Source of the DNA: [Clostridium] celerecrescens 18A
GTDB taxonomy: Bacteria > Bacillota > Clostridia > Lachnospirales > Lachnospiraceae
Length of the DNA: 64,000 nucleotides
Reading direction: 5' to 3'
Assembly: GCF_002797975.1 (NCBI RefSeq)
Contig: NZ_PGET01000001.1
Location: 1,178,001 to 1,242,000 of the forward strand
The notes under the pieces: model-generated
What the model was told of the DNA's origin: nothing
The model's input: only the letters and a program-made list of their open reading frames with translations
The model's database searches: none
Shown: piece after piece, positions 9,266 through 17,641 of the stretch
How the letters are laid out: each line of letters starts with the position of its first letter
Position numbering within the stretch: position 1 is the stretch's first letter
Made by a program: the position numbers and the translations under genes

Positions 9266-9353
9266 GGGGAACGTGTGGTCTGTAAGAAACTGTCGGCATA
9301 TGCCGTGGCAGGATGGAAAAAGGCGATAAAAAAATGGAATCATCCCCATGGTT

Positions 9354-9386
9354 TTGACAAATTCTGAATGGCTTACTGGCTATAAT
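9354..9386 (+). promoter_or_regulatory. Likely Spo0A-dependent spoIIG promoter with long spacer
   Basis: TTGACA (9354-9359) and TATAAT (9381-9386) are separated by 21 bases rather than 17. The -35 lies within TTTGACAAA, one mismatch from the inverted Spo0A box TTCGACAAA. In Bacillus subtilis the spoIIG promoter is known for an over-long spacer (22 bp) and Spo0A activation, so the architecture appears conserved. Confidence 0.6.
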
Positions 9387-9404
9387 GTTCGTACAGGGCG
9401 GGAG

Positions 9405-10241
9405 GTGAAAGCGGCGACGGAAATAAACCTGTATATTGATGTGTTGTTCTTAACTAATTTTGCCATGGATTTCCTGGTATTATCCATTGTAAGACGGGGG
9501 ATGAAGTATCGTCTCATATGGTGGAGAATGATTCTTGGGGCTATTTTGGGGGCAGCCTGGGCCGTGTTTGCTGCCGCTTTTCCATTTTTACCCCTGTGGC
9601 TTGAGATGGTAATAACCTATCTGGCGGTGAGCACCCTGATGGTGATGACGGCTTTCGACGTAAAAAGACCAAAGGAAATAGGGAAAGCAGTAAGTGCTCT
9701 TTATCTGGCTGCAGTTACAACAGCAGGCATAATGGATGCCCTATATCAGCATACGAAGGCCGGCTATTATATAGAACAGATTCTTAGAGGAAATGGTCAG
9801 GAAGCCATACCTTTTTACCGGTTGATTTTTATAGCAGCGGGTACTTACTTTGGAATCCGCTGCTTTCTGCGGCAGATTTCCGCCATGCTAAAGGGAAAGA
9901 ACAATTTTTATGAAGTTACCATGCATTACAGAGGAAAGAAAAAGGTAGTAACGGCTCTGCTTGATACAGGAAACAGGCTGTATGAACCAGTGAGCCGCCG
10001 GGCTGTCCACGTTGTGACCTATGAAGCTGTCCGGGAGCTTTGCGAAAGTGTTTCGGAGGTCGTCTACATTCCCTACGGAAGTGTTGGGAAAAGTGACGGC
10101 GTGCTGCCCGGAATATTTTTGGATGAGATGGAGGTACGTCAAGGGGATGAAGTGAAGGTGATTGAAAGGCCTCTGGTGGCCGTATGCAAAAAGACATTAT
10201 CCGTAAATGGAGAATATCAGATGCTGCTGCATGAAGAGTGA
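9405..10241 (+). CDS. spoIIGA: Sporulation sigma-E factor-processing peptidase SpoIIGA
   Basis: Membrane-bound aspartic protease that cleaves pro-sigma-E in the mother cell. The N-terminal half has about five membrane helices, starting with INLYIDVLFLTNFAMDFLVL, which matches the family start. The soluble C-terminal domain carries the protease motif ALLDTGNRLYEP with the catalytic Asp. Length (about 278 residues) is normal. The open frame extends upstream to 9348, but the promoter lies inside that extension, so I took the GTG at 9405. The start is uncertain because the GGGAGG site touches this codon. sigE follows directly, as in other spore formers. Confidence 0.9.
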   Translation: MKAATEINLYIDVLFLTNFAMDFLVLSIVRRGMKYRLIWWRMILGAILGAAWAVFAAAFPFLPLWLEMVITYLAVSTLMVMTAFDVKRPKEIGKAVSALYLAAVTTAGIMDALYQHTKAGYYIEQILRGNGQEAIPFYRLIFIAAGTYFGIRCFLRQISAMLKGKNNFYEVTMHYRGKKKVVTALLDTGNRLYEPVSRRAVHVVTYEAVRELCESVSEVVYIPYGSVGKSDGVLPGIFLDEMEVRQGDEVKVIERPLVAVCKKTLSVNGEYQMLLHEE

Positions 10242-10268
10242 GTGAACGAAGTAAAGGAGAGAGTATCA

Positions 10269-11009
10269 ATGATTATAAAAGTATCCGTACCAAACCGTTT
10301 CCAGTTTAAGGCAATTCCAACATTTAAAACATTGATGATGCCGTCACAGGGGGAGGTTCATTACATAGGAGGAGCTGATATTCTTCCTCCGCCTCTGGAC
10401 AATGAAAAAGAAGCACAGATTATTGGGCTTCTTGGCAGTGATGATGATCAAAGAGCAAAATCAGAGTTAATTGAACATAATCTCCGTCTTGTGGTATACA
10501 TAGCGAAGAAGTTTGATAATACCAGTGTTGGGGTGGAGGATTTAATTTCCATAGGTACCATTGGACTCATTAAGGCCATCAATACGTTTAATCCAAATAA
10601 AAACATTAAATTGGCCACCTATGCCTCCCGCTGCATTGAAAATGAAATACTCATGTATCTGCGCCGGAATAACAAGACTAAGATGGAGGTTTCCATTGAT
10701 GAACCCTTGAACGTGGATTGGGATGGGAACGAGCTCCTTTTATCAGATATTCTCGGAACCGAAGAGGACGTTATTTATAAGGATTTAGAAACCGAGGTGG
10801 AACGGAACCTTCTTAATACTGCCATCAGCCGATTAAGCCCAAGGGAGAGAAAGATCGTGGAACTGCGGTTTGGACTCACAGATGAGGAAGGAGAGGAAAT
10901 GACCCAGAAGGAAGTTGCTGATTTACTGGGGATCTCCCAGTCCTATATATCCAGGCTGGAAAAGAAGATTATGAAGAGGTTAAAAAAAGAAATTGTGCGG
11001 TTTGAATAA
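10269..11009 (+). CDS. sigE: RNA polymerase sporulation sigma factor SigE
   Basis: Early mother-cell sigma factor, 246 residues. Region 2 reads [12 protein letters not shown]...[20 protein letters not shown]...[19 protein letters not shown], and region 4 ends with [21 protein letters not shown], closely matching Bacillus SigE. The first 30 or so residues are a basic and hydrophobic pro-sequence; cleavage by SpoIIGA is expected just before the conserved [11 protein letters not shown]. The ATG at 10269 follows AAAGGAG by 9 bases and was preferred to an upstream GTG at 10242. It is co-transcribed with spoIIGA. Unlike in Bacillus, sigG is not next but about 15 kb away on the other strand. Confidence 0.96.
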   Translation: MIIKVSVPNRFQFKAIPTFKTLMMPSQGEVHYIGGADILPPPLDNEKEAQIIGLLGSDDDQRAKSELIEHNLRLVVYIAKKFDNTSVGVEDLISIGTIGLIKAINTFNPNKNIKLATYASRCIENEILMYLRRNNKTKMEVSIDEPLNVDWDGNELLLSDILGTEEDVIYKDLETEVERNLLNTAISRLSPRERKIVELRFGLTDEEGEEMTQKEVADLLGISQSYISRLEKKIMKRLKKEIVRFE

Positions 11010-11023
11010 TCGTTATGGCTGAA

Positions 11024-11057
11024 AAAAGGGAAGACTTCAAAGAGTCTTTCCTTTTTT
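11024..11057 (+). terminator. Rho-independent terminator of sigE
   Basis: A 13-bp stem (AAAAGGGAAGACT with AGTCTTTCCTTTT, one wobble) with a 6-base loop and a T run, just after sigE. Confidence 0.85.
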
Positions 11058-11066
11058 TGTTAATAA

Positions 11067-11093
11067 TGAAACTTTTTTGCGTTATAATACGTC
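11067..11093 (+). promoter_or_regulatory. ECF-type autoregulatory promoter of the sigma/anti-sigma pair
   Basis: TGAAAC (11067-11072), 17 bases, CGTC (11090-11093). This is the SigV-like ECF consensus and suggests the sigma factor drives its own operon. A TATAAT overlaps the spacer and could give basal transcription. Confidence 0.65.
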
Positions 11094-11124
11094 TAATAGA
11101 TAGAAACCCAGAGAGGAGGAAAAA

Positions 11125-11604
11125 ATGAAACAAAAGATTGAAGAAGAGGCAGAACGAATCCTTTTGAAAAATTATGAATCTTATTACCGGCTTGCGTACA
11201 GTTATGTAAAAAATGAGCAGGATGCCCTGGATATCGTTCAGGAGAGTGCGTACCGGGTAATTAAGGAATGCAGGAGACTGAGAGAAGAAACCTATTTGTC
11301 GACCTGGATTCACCGGATTGTTATAAATGCATCCATTGACTTTATCAGGAAGCAGAAAAAGGAAAGCGTGAGCTTTGATGAGATGGAGATTCCTCATGAA
11401 GACAGCTATAAGGAAGATGATCCTCTGGAGCTTTTAAGTTCTTTAGAGGAAAAAGATCGTACAATCGTGATTTTAAAATATATGGAGGAATGGAAACTGG
11501 AAGAAATTGCTGAAATTCTGGAAATGAATGTGAGCACTGTCAAGGCCAGGCTTTACCGGGCGCTGAAGAAACTAAAGATTTTACTGGAACCGGAGGTCAC
11601 TTAG
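11125..11604 (+). CDS. ECF RNA polymerase sigma factor, SigV-like
   Basis: 159 residues with sigma-70 region 2 (YRLAYSYVKNEQDALDIVQESAYRVIK and STWIHRIVINASIDFIRK, each a standard ECF signature) and region 4 (KLEEIAEILEMNVSTVKARLYRALKKLK). No regions 1 or 3, as in ECF factors. The next gene, 20 bases downstream, is an RsiV-type anti-sigma factor. In Bacillus the SigV/RsiV pair responds to lysozyme, and the same cue is a reasonable guess here. Start ATG follows GAGGAGGAAAAA. An ECF-type promoter upstream suggests autoregulation. Confidence 0.88.
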   Translation: MKQKIEEEAERILLKNYESYYRLAYSYVKNEQDALDIVQESAYRVIKECRRLREETYLSTWIHRIVINASIDFIRKQKKESVSFDEMEIPHEDSYKEDDPLELLSSLEEKDRTIVILKYMEEWKLEEIAEILEMNVSTVKARLYRALKKLKILLEPEVT

Positions 11605-11624
11605 GATAGAAAGGAGCAGTTAAT

Positions 11625-12494
11625 ATGGAACACAGCAATGAGGAAAAACTGTTAAGGATGAAAGAAAGATATCAAAATATTCCTGTGCCGGAGGCTGCCC
11701 GTGTAAGTATGGCGGCAGGTATTGAGAGAGCAAAAAAAGAAAAGAGGAGAATTCAGATGATGAATATGACTAAAAGAACAGGTATAACAGCAGCAGCTGC
11801 AATGGCAGCGATTGTGATTATGGCAAATGCCAGCCCGGTTACCGCCAATGCAATGGAAGAAATTCCGGTTTTAGGCGCAATTGCAAAGGTTGTTACTTTC
11901 CGTACCTTTGAGGATGCTAATAATAATTATGAGGCTAAAATAGATATCCCAAAGGTTTCCATCAATGAGAAGGATAATGAAAAGGTTAACCGAACCATTG
12001 AAGAGTATGCCAATCAGCTGATTGCGGAATATGAAAATCGGGTAGCAGGAGATCAGGCTGGTAACGGCCACTATTCCGTGACTTCCAGCTATGATGTTGT
12101 GACAGACAACGATGAGTACCTTTCCCTGCGGATCAATACAACGGTTGTGATGGCCAGCGGAGCGGAGTACGTAAAGATCTTTACCATTGATAAGGAAACA
12201 GGAAATGTAGTGTCTTTAAAGGATTTGATGAAGGATAAGCCCGACTACATTACTGCCATCAGTGATAACATCAAAAAACAGATGGAAGAACAAATGGCTG
12301 CGGATGATTCCAAGATGTACTTTTACAATACGGGAGAGGATGCCGTGGATGAATTCAAGCAGATTACCGGAGATGAAAGTTTTTACTTTAATGAGAATGG
12401 AGAAATCGTAATTGCATTTGACGAATATGAAGTGGCTCCGGGATACATGGGCGCAGTAGAGTTCACCATACCTAAAGCTGTAATCGGATTTTAA
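11625..12494 (+). CDS. RsiV-like membrane anti-sigma factor (DUF4163/DUF3298)
   Basis: 289 residues. The first 48 form a short cytoplasmic sigma-binding segment (YQNIPVPEAARVSMAAGI), followed by one membrane helix at about 50-67 (Ala/Ile/Met rich). The rest is outside the membrane: DUF4163-like at about 95-185 and DUF3298-like at about 190-287 (SLKDLMKD, then FDEYEVAPGYMG near the end, both typical). In the RsiV family lysozyme binds the outer domain and triggers proteolysis that frees the sigma factor. Adjacent to its presumed partner sigma gene with a GAAAGGAG site before the ATG. Confidence 0.85.
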   Translation: MEHSNEEKLLRMKERYQNIPVPEAARVSMAAGIERAKKEKRRIQMMNMTKRTGITAAAAMAAIVIMANASPVTANAMEEIPVLGAIAKVVTFRTFEDANNNYEAKIDIPKVSINEKDNEKVNRTIEEYANQLIAEYENRVAGDQAGNGHYSVTSSYDVVTDNDEYLSLRINTTVVMASGAEYVKIFTIDKETGNVVSLKDLMKDKPDYITAISDNIKKQMEEQMAADDSKMYFYNTGEDAVDEFKQITGDESFYFNENGEIVIAFDEYEVAPGYMGAVEFTIPKAVIGF

Positions 12495-12537
12495 GCGGGA
12501 GCTTAAATTGCAGTACCAAACATTTTGATCTAAAATA

Positions 12538-12599
12538 GGGATGCTGTACAATGACGGGAAATCTTTAAGATTTCATATCATTGAGCAGCATCCCTTTTG
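12538..12599 (+). terminator. Terminator after the anti-sigma gene
   Basis: GGGATGCTG (12538-12546) pairs perfectly with CAGCATCCC (12586-12594), then TTTT. An inner AAATCTTT/AAGATTT stem extends it. It lies between convergent genes. Confidence 0.75.
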
Positions 12600-12612
12600 T
12601 CTGCCTGCCGCC

Positions 12613-12666
12613 GGAATCTCCGGAATCTCCGGGATCTCCAGTATCACCAGAATCTCCTGTATCTCT
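12613..12666. repeat. Degenerate 9-bp tandem repeat
   Basis: Six adjacent 9-base units: GGAATCTCC, GGAATCTCC, GGGATCTCC, AGTATCACC, AGAATCTCC, TGTATCTCT. Three are near identical and the rest decay. The array sits in the 240-base gap between the anti-sigma factor and the suf operon. A short open frame crosses it on either strand, but I see no ribosome site or start that supports a gene. Confidence 0.7.
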
Positions 12667-12735
12667 GGCATGGAGGCCATATCTCCTGTAAGGATCGTTC
12701 CCGTCTTCTGTATTATGTCTGATAATCCTTGTTAA

Positions 12736-13173
12736 TTACGGAGTATCTTTTTCCAATACGGCTGTTTCAAGAGTGTGCCACGGCATAGCCGCACACTTTA
12801 CCCGTGCGGGCAGATTAGAAATACTTTTCAGAGCGGCGGCTTCTTCAAGCGGCTCTAAGTCATGGTCATTTGTTATTTTACGCTGTATCATCGCGGTAAA
12901 CAATTCTGCGAGATATTTTGCCTCAGAGAGAGACTTTCCTTTTATCAAGTCGATCATCATTGAGGTTGATGCCTGGGAAATCGCACAGCCTACGCCGGTA
13001 AAGGAAGCGTCCATGATCCGGCCGTGCTCAATCAGCAATTCAAGTTCTATTTCATCTCCGCAGCTGGGATTTTTCCCCGCCAGACTAACGCTGGCCTGTT
13101 CCAGGTGACGGCGGTTTCTTGTGGATGTGCTGTGTTCGGTAATAATTTCTGTATAAATCTCATTCAGCTCCAA
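12736..13173 (-). CDS. sufU: Fe-S cluster assembly scaffold SufU
   Basis: 145 residues of the IscU/SufU type. In Firmicutes SufU is a zinc-bound sulfur acceptor that relays sulfur from SufS to the SufBCD scaffold. The three conserved cysteines appear in NPSCGDE, GVGCAISQAS and RVKCAAMPW. It overlaps the end of sufS by 14 bases and closes the operon. The last codons end at 12736, just before the tandem repeat. Confidence 0.95.
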   Translation of the reverse strand: MELNEIYTEIITEHSTSTRNRRHLEQASVSLAGKNPSCGDEIELELLIEHGRIMDASFTGVGCAISQASTSMMIDLIKGKSLSEAKYLAELFTAMIQRKITNDHDLEPLEEAAALKSISNLPARVKCAAMPWHTLETAVLEKDTP

Positions 13174-14392
13174 GTTTCAACACCTCCCTGACCTTCCATA
13201 TGGATCCAATCAAAACGTCTATGTCGTCTTTGGTATTGTAAAAGCATAGGCTGGCCCGGCAAGTAGCATTCACGCCCATATACCGCATAAGCGGATGAGC
13301 ACAATGATGCCCTGAACGTATCGCCACGCCATCTGCGCTCAGGATTGTCGAAACATCATGAGGATGTGCTCCGTCAATATTAAAGGAAATGACACCCGTG
13401 CGGCCATAACCGCTTTCCTGACCGTAAATAGTAACGTGCGGAATGGAATGAAGCCGTGCAAGCGCATACCCGGTCAGCTCATGTTCAATCCGTCCAATCT
13501 GCTCATAACCGATATTTTCCAGATAATCAAGTGCTGAGTGCAGGCCGACTGCACCTTCCACATGTTGAGTACCGCCTTCAAATTTCCCGGGGCCGTCTGT
13601 GTAAGCGGCGGTCTGTTCGCTCACATCGTCCACCATCCCGCCGCCTAACAGCAATGGGTGCATGTTCCTTAAATGCTCTTTTTTCGCGTATAATACGCCA
13701 ATGCCCATGGGAGCATACAGCTTATGGCCCGAAAATGCCAGAAAATCCACATCCAATGCTTGCACATCGACCGGCATATGGGGAATTCCCTGTGCCGCAT
13801 CCAGCACAACAATTGCGCCGGCCTCATGTGCCCTTTTGACGATTTCTTCAATCGGATTAACGATCCCCAATACGTTGGACACCTGCGCGACAGCAACGAT
13901 CCTGGTCCGGGTAGTTATTTTTGCGGCAATTTCTTCCGTCGTCAGTTTCCCATTTGCATCGGTGTAAAGATACCGTAGCTTAGCGCTTTTTGCTTTTGCC
14001 ACGGCCTGCCACGGGATTAAATTACTGTGATGTTCCGCAATGGAGATCAAAATTTCATCGCCTTCCTGGACGATATCCATTCCATAAGAGCCTGCTATAA
14101 GATTGAGGGATTCCGTGGTTCCTTTTGTAAACACGATTTCATCCGGACTTCCCGCACCTATAAAGGCTGCAACTTTACCCCGCGCGGATTCATAAGCTTC
14201 CGTTGCTTTCTCGCTCAAGGGATATGCCCCGCGGTGGGGGTTGGCGTTGTATTGTTCGTAATAGTTTCTCACGGCATCAATCACCTGCGTAGGCTTTTGG
14301 GTGGTAGCCGCATTGTCGAGATAAACCAATCTTTTTCCGTTTTCCGTGCTGTTTTTAAGCAGAGGAAAATCATCTGCGTAGTTAGTCCGCAT
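13160..14392 (-). CDS. sufS: Cysteine desulfurase SufS
   Basis: 410-residue PLP-dependent group II cysteine desulfurase, which takes sulfur from cysteine as a persulfide. The PLP lysine is in FSGHKLYAP and the catalytic Cys in RSGHHCAHPLM. FTKGTTESLNL and LDAAQGIPHMPVD are further family motifs. It overlaps sufD by 11 bases upstream and sufU by 14 downstream, so translation is probably coupled. Confidence 0.96.
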   Translation of the reverse strand: MRTNYADDFPLLKNSTENGKRLVYLDNAATTQKPTQVIDAVRNYYEQYNANPHRGAYPLSEKATEAYESARGKVAAFIGAGSPDEIVFTKGTTESLNLIAGSYGMDIVQEGDEILISIAEHHSNLIPWQAVAKAKSAKLRYLYTDANGKLTTEEIAAKITTRTRIVAVAQVSNVLGIVNPIEEIVKRAHEAGAIVVLDAAQGIPHMPVDVQALDVDFLAFSGHKLYAPMGIGVLYAKKEHLRNMHPLLLGGGMVDDVSEQTAAYTDGPGKFEGGTQHVEGAVGLHSALDYLENIGYEQIGRIEHELTGYALARLHSIPHVTIYGQESGYGRTGVISFNIDGAHPHDVSTILSADGVAIRSGHHCAHPLMRYMGVNATCRASLCFYNTKDDIDVLIGSIWKVREVLKLGAE

Positions 14393-15467
14393 CGCTCAGC
14401 ACCTCCTGAATATATGAGGAAATTTCTTCCTGAAGGCTGTCTGGTTCTATTTTTTCCAAAACAGAATTGAATGACGCCAGCGCAATCAGTTTCCGTGCCT
14501 CACTTTTTCTTATACCGCGGTTCATTAAGTAAAAGAGCTTGTTTTCGTCAAGCTTTCCAGTGGTGGTGGCGTGCTGGCCTTCCACATCATCCTCGCCGCA
14601 CAAAAGTAACGGTGCGGAAAGATTGACTGCATCAGAGCCAAGTACCAGCACGCTTTCTTCTTCCCGTCCTTTTGCTCCTGCCGCGCCAGGTAGAAAATCA
14701 AGGGTACTTTTTGCCGCTTTGCGTGCCTTGTCCAGCAGCGCTCCCCGGACATTTATATTACCACGGGTGTTTTCCGCTTTGTATTCAATTCGGTAATTAA
14801 AATCAAGCTCCCGTTCCTGGTTTACAGCATAAGCACCGTCCAAATCAACCGACGCACCGTTTCCTTCAAGCTGTATGCTGCAGCTGGAAACGGATTTTTG
14901 CGAACCTGCTTCAATCAGGATCACATGTGCGGCTGCCCCTGTTTCCACGTTTATTTCTGTCGCGTCAACGCCTGTATGATTCTCCGCCAATCTCTGCGCC
15001 TTTATCAGCCTGATGTTAGCGTCTGCTTTTGCATGAAGCTTCGTGTATCCACAGTGGAAACAGTTTGCGTCCTCGTCCGATGCATACCGCAGAACCACTG
15101 TTGCGCTGCTTCCGGCTTCCGCGCTGATGAACAGCTCATCTGACAGAAGAGCATTGCCGGCACCTAGATGAAAGTCCAGCACAATCGGATCCTTCGCCGT
15201 AAATCCTGCCGGGATCGTAAGATGCAGGCGGTAATTGCATAGCGCCGCCGCGTATTCCCGAACATCCTGAAGGATGACCGGAGGAGTTTCCTTCACCTCC
15301 AATGCGGGTTCATGGGTGATCTGAATCCCTGAATATTCCTTTTGAAGTGGATTCCCGGAATAGGCGGGCATTCCATCAAGATCTATCGTTATGGCTGTAT
15401 CGTTTATTTTGAGCATGCTCCATGTTGGAATCTGCAGCCTGTTAAGCCTTTTTAGGGTATTATTCAT
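14382..15467 (-). CDS. sufD: Fe-S cluster assembly protein SufD
   Basis: 361 residues, a SufB/SufD family beta-helix protein. It ends with the family-typical GQHATTTGKLDENKLFYLMNRG region and RKLIALASF. Shorter and more divergent than SufB, as expected for SufD, which pairs with SufB and SufC in the scaffold complex. Gap to sufB is 12 bases. Start ATG at 15467 follows GAAGGAGG. Confidence 0.9.
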   Translation of the reverse strand: MNNTLKRLNRLQIPTWSMLKINDTAITIDLDGMPAYSGNPLQKEYSGIQITHEPALEVKETPPVILQDVREYAAALCNYRLHLTIPAGFTAKDPIVLDFHLGAGNALLSDELFISAEAGSSATVVLRYASDEDANCFHCGYTKLHAKADANIRLIKAQRLAENHTGVDATEINVETGAAAHVILIEAGSQKSVSSCSIQLEGNGASVDLDGAYAVNQERELDFNYRIEYKAENTRGNINVRGALLDKARKAAKSTLDFLPGAAGAKGREEESVLVLGSDAVNLSAPLLLCGEDDVEGQHATTTGKLDENKLFYLMNRGIRKSEARKLIALASFNSVLEKIEPDSLQEEISSYIQEVLSDAD

Positions 15468-15479
15468 GCCAACCTCCTT

Positions 15480-16886
15480 CTAACCGATGCCGCCCTCAAA
15501 TTCAAGGGCCACCAGCCTGTTCATTTCCACGGCGTATTCCAAAGGAAGCTCCTTTGTTATGGGTTCCACGAAACCGCGGACAATCAGCGCCTTGGCTTCA
15601 TTTTCACCAATTCCCCGCGTCATCAGGTAAAAAACAGTTTCTTCGCTGATTCGCCCGATTTTTGCTTCGTGTCCGATATCCACTTCGTCATTACGGATAT
15701 CCATCACAGGAATTGTGTCGGAGCGGCTCTCCCTATCCAGCATGAGGGATTCGCAGCTTACGCTGGACTTGCTGTTTTTAGCTTCGGGCAAAACAGTAAC
15801 AGCGCTGCGGTAGATGGCTTTCCCGCCACTTTTGGAGATGGATTTTGACGATACCGTAGATGAAGTATTCGGAGCGGCGTGAATCACTTTTGTGCCGGTA
15901 TCCAGCTCTTGCCCCGCGGCAGCAAAGGTGATGCCCGTAAACTCGCTTCTGGCCCCTTCCCCCCGCAAAATACTGCTGGGATACAGCATGGTGATGTGAG
16001 AGCCGAATGTGCCGGAAACCCACTCAATTGCCCCGTTTTTTTCCACTGCCGCGCACTTTGAATTAAGGTTCATCATATTTCTCGACCAGTTTTCGATGGT
16101 AGAATACCGCAGTGTCGCGTTCTCGCCCACATAAAGCTCCACACAACCGGCGTGCAGATTCAGCGCGTTATAACGAGGTGCGGAACAACCCTCAATGAAA
16201 TGAAGCCGTGCGCCTTCCTCAAGAATAATCAAAGTATGCTCAAACTGCCCGGCTCCCGGTGCATTGAGCCGGAAATAGGATTGCAGCGGCATATGCACCT
16301 CGATATCTTTTGGCACATAGACAAAGGATCCGCCTGACCAGACCGCTCCGTGCAGCGCCGCGAATTTATGTGCAGTGGCGGGGAGCAGTTTCATAAAGTG
16401 TTTTTTTACGATATCCTCATACTCATGGAGCGCGGTATCCATATCGGTGTAAATTACACCCTGCTGGCGCATTTCTTCCTTAATGCTGTGATAAACGACC
16501 TCAGAATCATATTGTGCGCCCACCCCGGAGAGCGCCAGTTTTTCCGCTTCGGGAATACCAAGCCGGTCAAATGTTTGCTTGATTTCTTCGGGAACCTCGT
16601 TCCAGTTATCCGTCATCGCCATATTTGGGCGGACATAGGTAACTATATGGTTCATATCCAATTCGTGAAGGCTCGGCCCCCAATTTGGCAAAGAAAGCCG
16701 TTCATAAACGGCGAGGGATTGTAACCGGTGTTCCAGCATCCAGCTTGGTTCGTTTTTTCCTGTGGAAATATCGGTAACGATTTCCGCAGTCAGCCCTTTA
16801 TCCACCTTATAAGCGGCGTTTTCCGGGTTTGCAATGTCATAGGCGTCACGGTTGATTTCCTCAACCTGTGTTTTTTTTCGTTCCAT
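15480..16886 (-). CDS. sufB: Fe-S cluster assembly protein SufB
   Basis: 468 residues, the main scaffold subunit of SufBCD. It shows HKFAALHGAVWSGGSFVYVP, MNLNSKCAAVEKNG and DEVDIGHEAKIGRISEETV, all strong SufB signatures; the last carries residues linked to cluster binding. Its start overlaps the sufC stop by one base. It lies in the middle of the operon order regulator-C-B-D-S-U. Confidence 0.96.
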   Translation of the reverse strand: MERKKTQVEEINRDAYDIANPENAAYKVDKGLTAEIVTDISTGKNEPSWMLEHRLQSLAVYERLSLPNWGPSLHELDMNHIVTYVRPNMAMTDNWNEVPEEIKQTFDRLGIPEAEKLALSGVGAQYDSEVVYHSIKEEMRQQGVIYTDMDTALHEYEDIVKKHFMKLLPATAHKFAALHGAVWSGGSFVYVPKDIEVHMPLQSYFRLNAPGAGQFEHTLIILEEGARLHFIEGCSAPRYNALNLHAGCVELYVGENATLRYSTIENWSRNMMNLNSKCAAVEKNGAIEWVSGTFGSHITMLYPSSILRGEGARSEFTGITFAAAGQELDTGTKVIHAAPNTSSTVSSKSISKSGGKAIYRSAVTVLPEAKNSKSSVSCESLMLDRESRSDTIPVMDIRNDEVDIGHEAKIGRISEETVFYLMTRGIGENEAKALIVRGFVEPITKELPLEYAVEMNRLVALEFEGGIG

Positions 16887-17638
16887 TATGTCACCTCCTC
16901 AGCCGCTTTGGCAGGTGAGAGAGAAGTAAAGCCGCTGCGGTTCACCTCATCAATCAGCGAGGCGTCTCCGGTTTTGATAATCTGCCCGTCAATCAAAATA
17001 TGTACCATATCGACACTGATATTTTCTAAAATTTTCGTGCTATGGGTAATGATCAGCAGTGCGTTTTCTTTATTTTTAAAGCCCCGTACACCCTCAGATA
17101 CCGTTTTGACCGCATCAACATCCAGGCCGGAATCTGTTTCATCCAAAATAGCCAGCTTTGGGTGAAGTGCCAGCATCTGCAATATTTCATGTTTCTTCTT
17201 TTCTCCGCCTGAAAAACCTACGTTTAAATACCTTGCGGCGTAACTCTCGTCAAAATCCAGACGTGCCATAAGCTCTTTTAATTCCTTGTGGAAGTCCCAG
17301 GCCCGCTCGTTGTTGCCGGTAATCGCATACCGCGCTGTGCGCAGAAAGCTTTCCACAGTGATGCCGTCCACTTCCTCGGGATTTTGAAATGTCATAAAGA
17401 TGCCGCTTCTAGCTCTTTCATCTGTTTTGGTATAGGTGATGTCTTTGCCTTCAAATACGATGCGGCCTTCCGTTACCGTATAGTCCGGATGCCCCATGAT
17501 GACACTTGCCAGCGTAGACTTTCCAGCGCCGTTCGGTCCCATGATCACATGGGTCTCTCCTGGGTTTATTGTTAAATCTACCCCCTTGAGGATTTCATTA
17601 TCACCTGCATAAGCCCTTAATTTAGAAATAGTAAGCAT
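16886..17638 (-). CDS. sufC: Fe-S cluster assembly ATPase SufC
   Basis: 250-residue ABC-type ATPase of the SufBCD complex. Walker A is GPNGAGKSTL, the signature is FSGGEKKKHEIL and Walker B is LAILDETDSGLD, the form usual for SufC. Starts 3 bases after the stop of the MarR-like regulator, so the two are co-transcribed. Ribosome site AGGAGG is present. Confidence 0.97.
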   Translation of the reverse strand: MLTISKLRAYAGDNEILKGVDLTINPGETHVIMGPNGAGKSTLASVIMGHPDYTVTEGRIVFEGKDITYTKTDERARSGIFMTFQNPEEVDGITVESFLRTARYAITGNNERAWDFHKELKELMARLDFDESYAARYLNVGFSGGEKKKHEILQMLALHPKLAILDETDSGLDVDAVKTVSEGVRGFKNKENALLIITHSTKILENISVDMVHILIDGQIIKTGDASLIDEVNRSGFTSLSPAKAAEEVT

Positions 17639-17641
17639 GTC

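Noticed and set aside
9143..9367. A 74-codon open frame between valS and spoIIGA
   Set aside because: It begins inside the valS terminator, has no ribosome site and covers the spoIIGA -35 region.
12541..12735. A 64-codon plus-strand frame, and a collagen-like minus-strand frame, over the 9-bp repeat
   Set aside because: The plus frame starts inside the terminator without a ribosome site; the minus frame has no start codon after the sufU stop.
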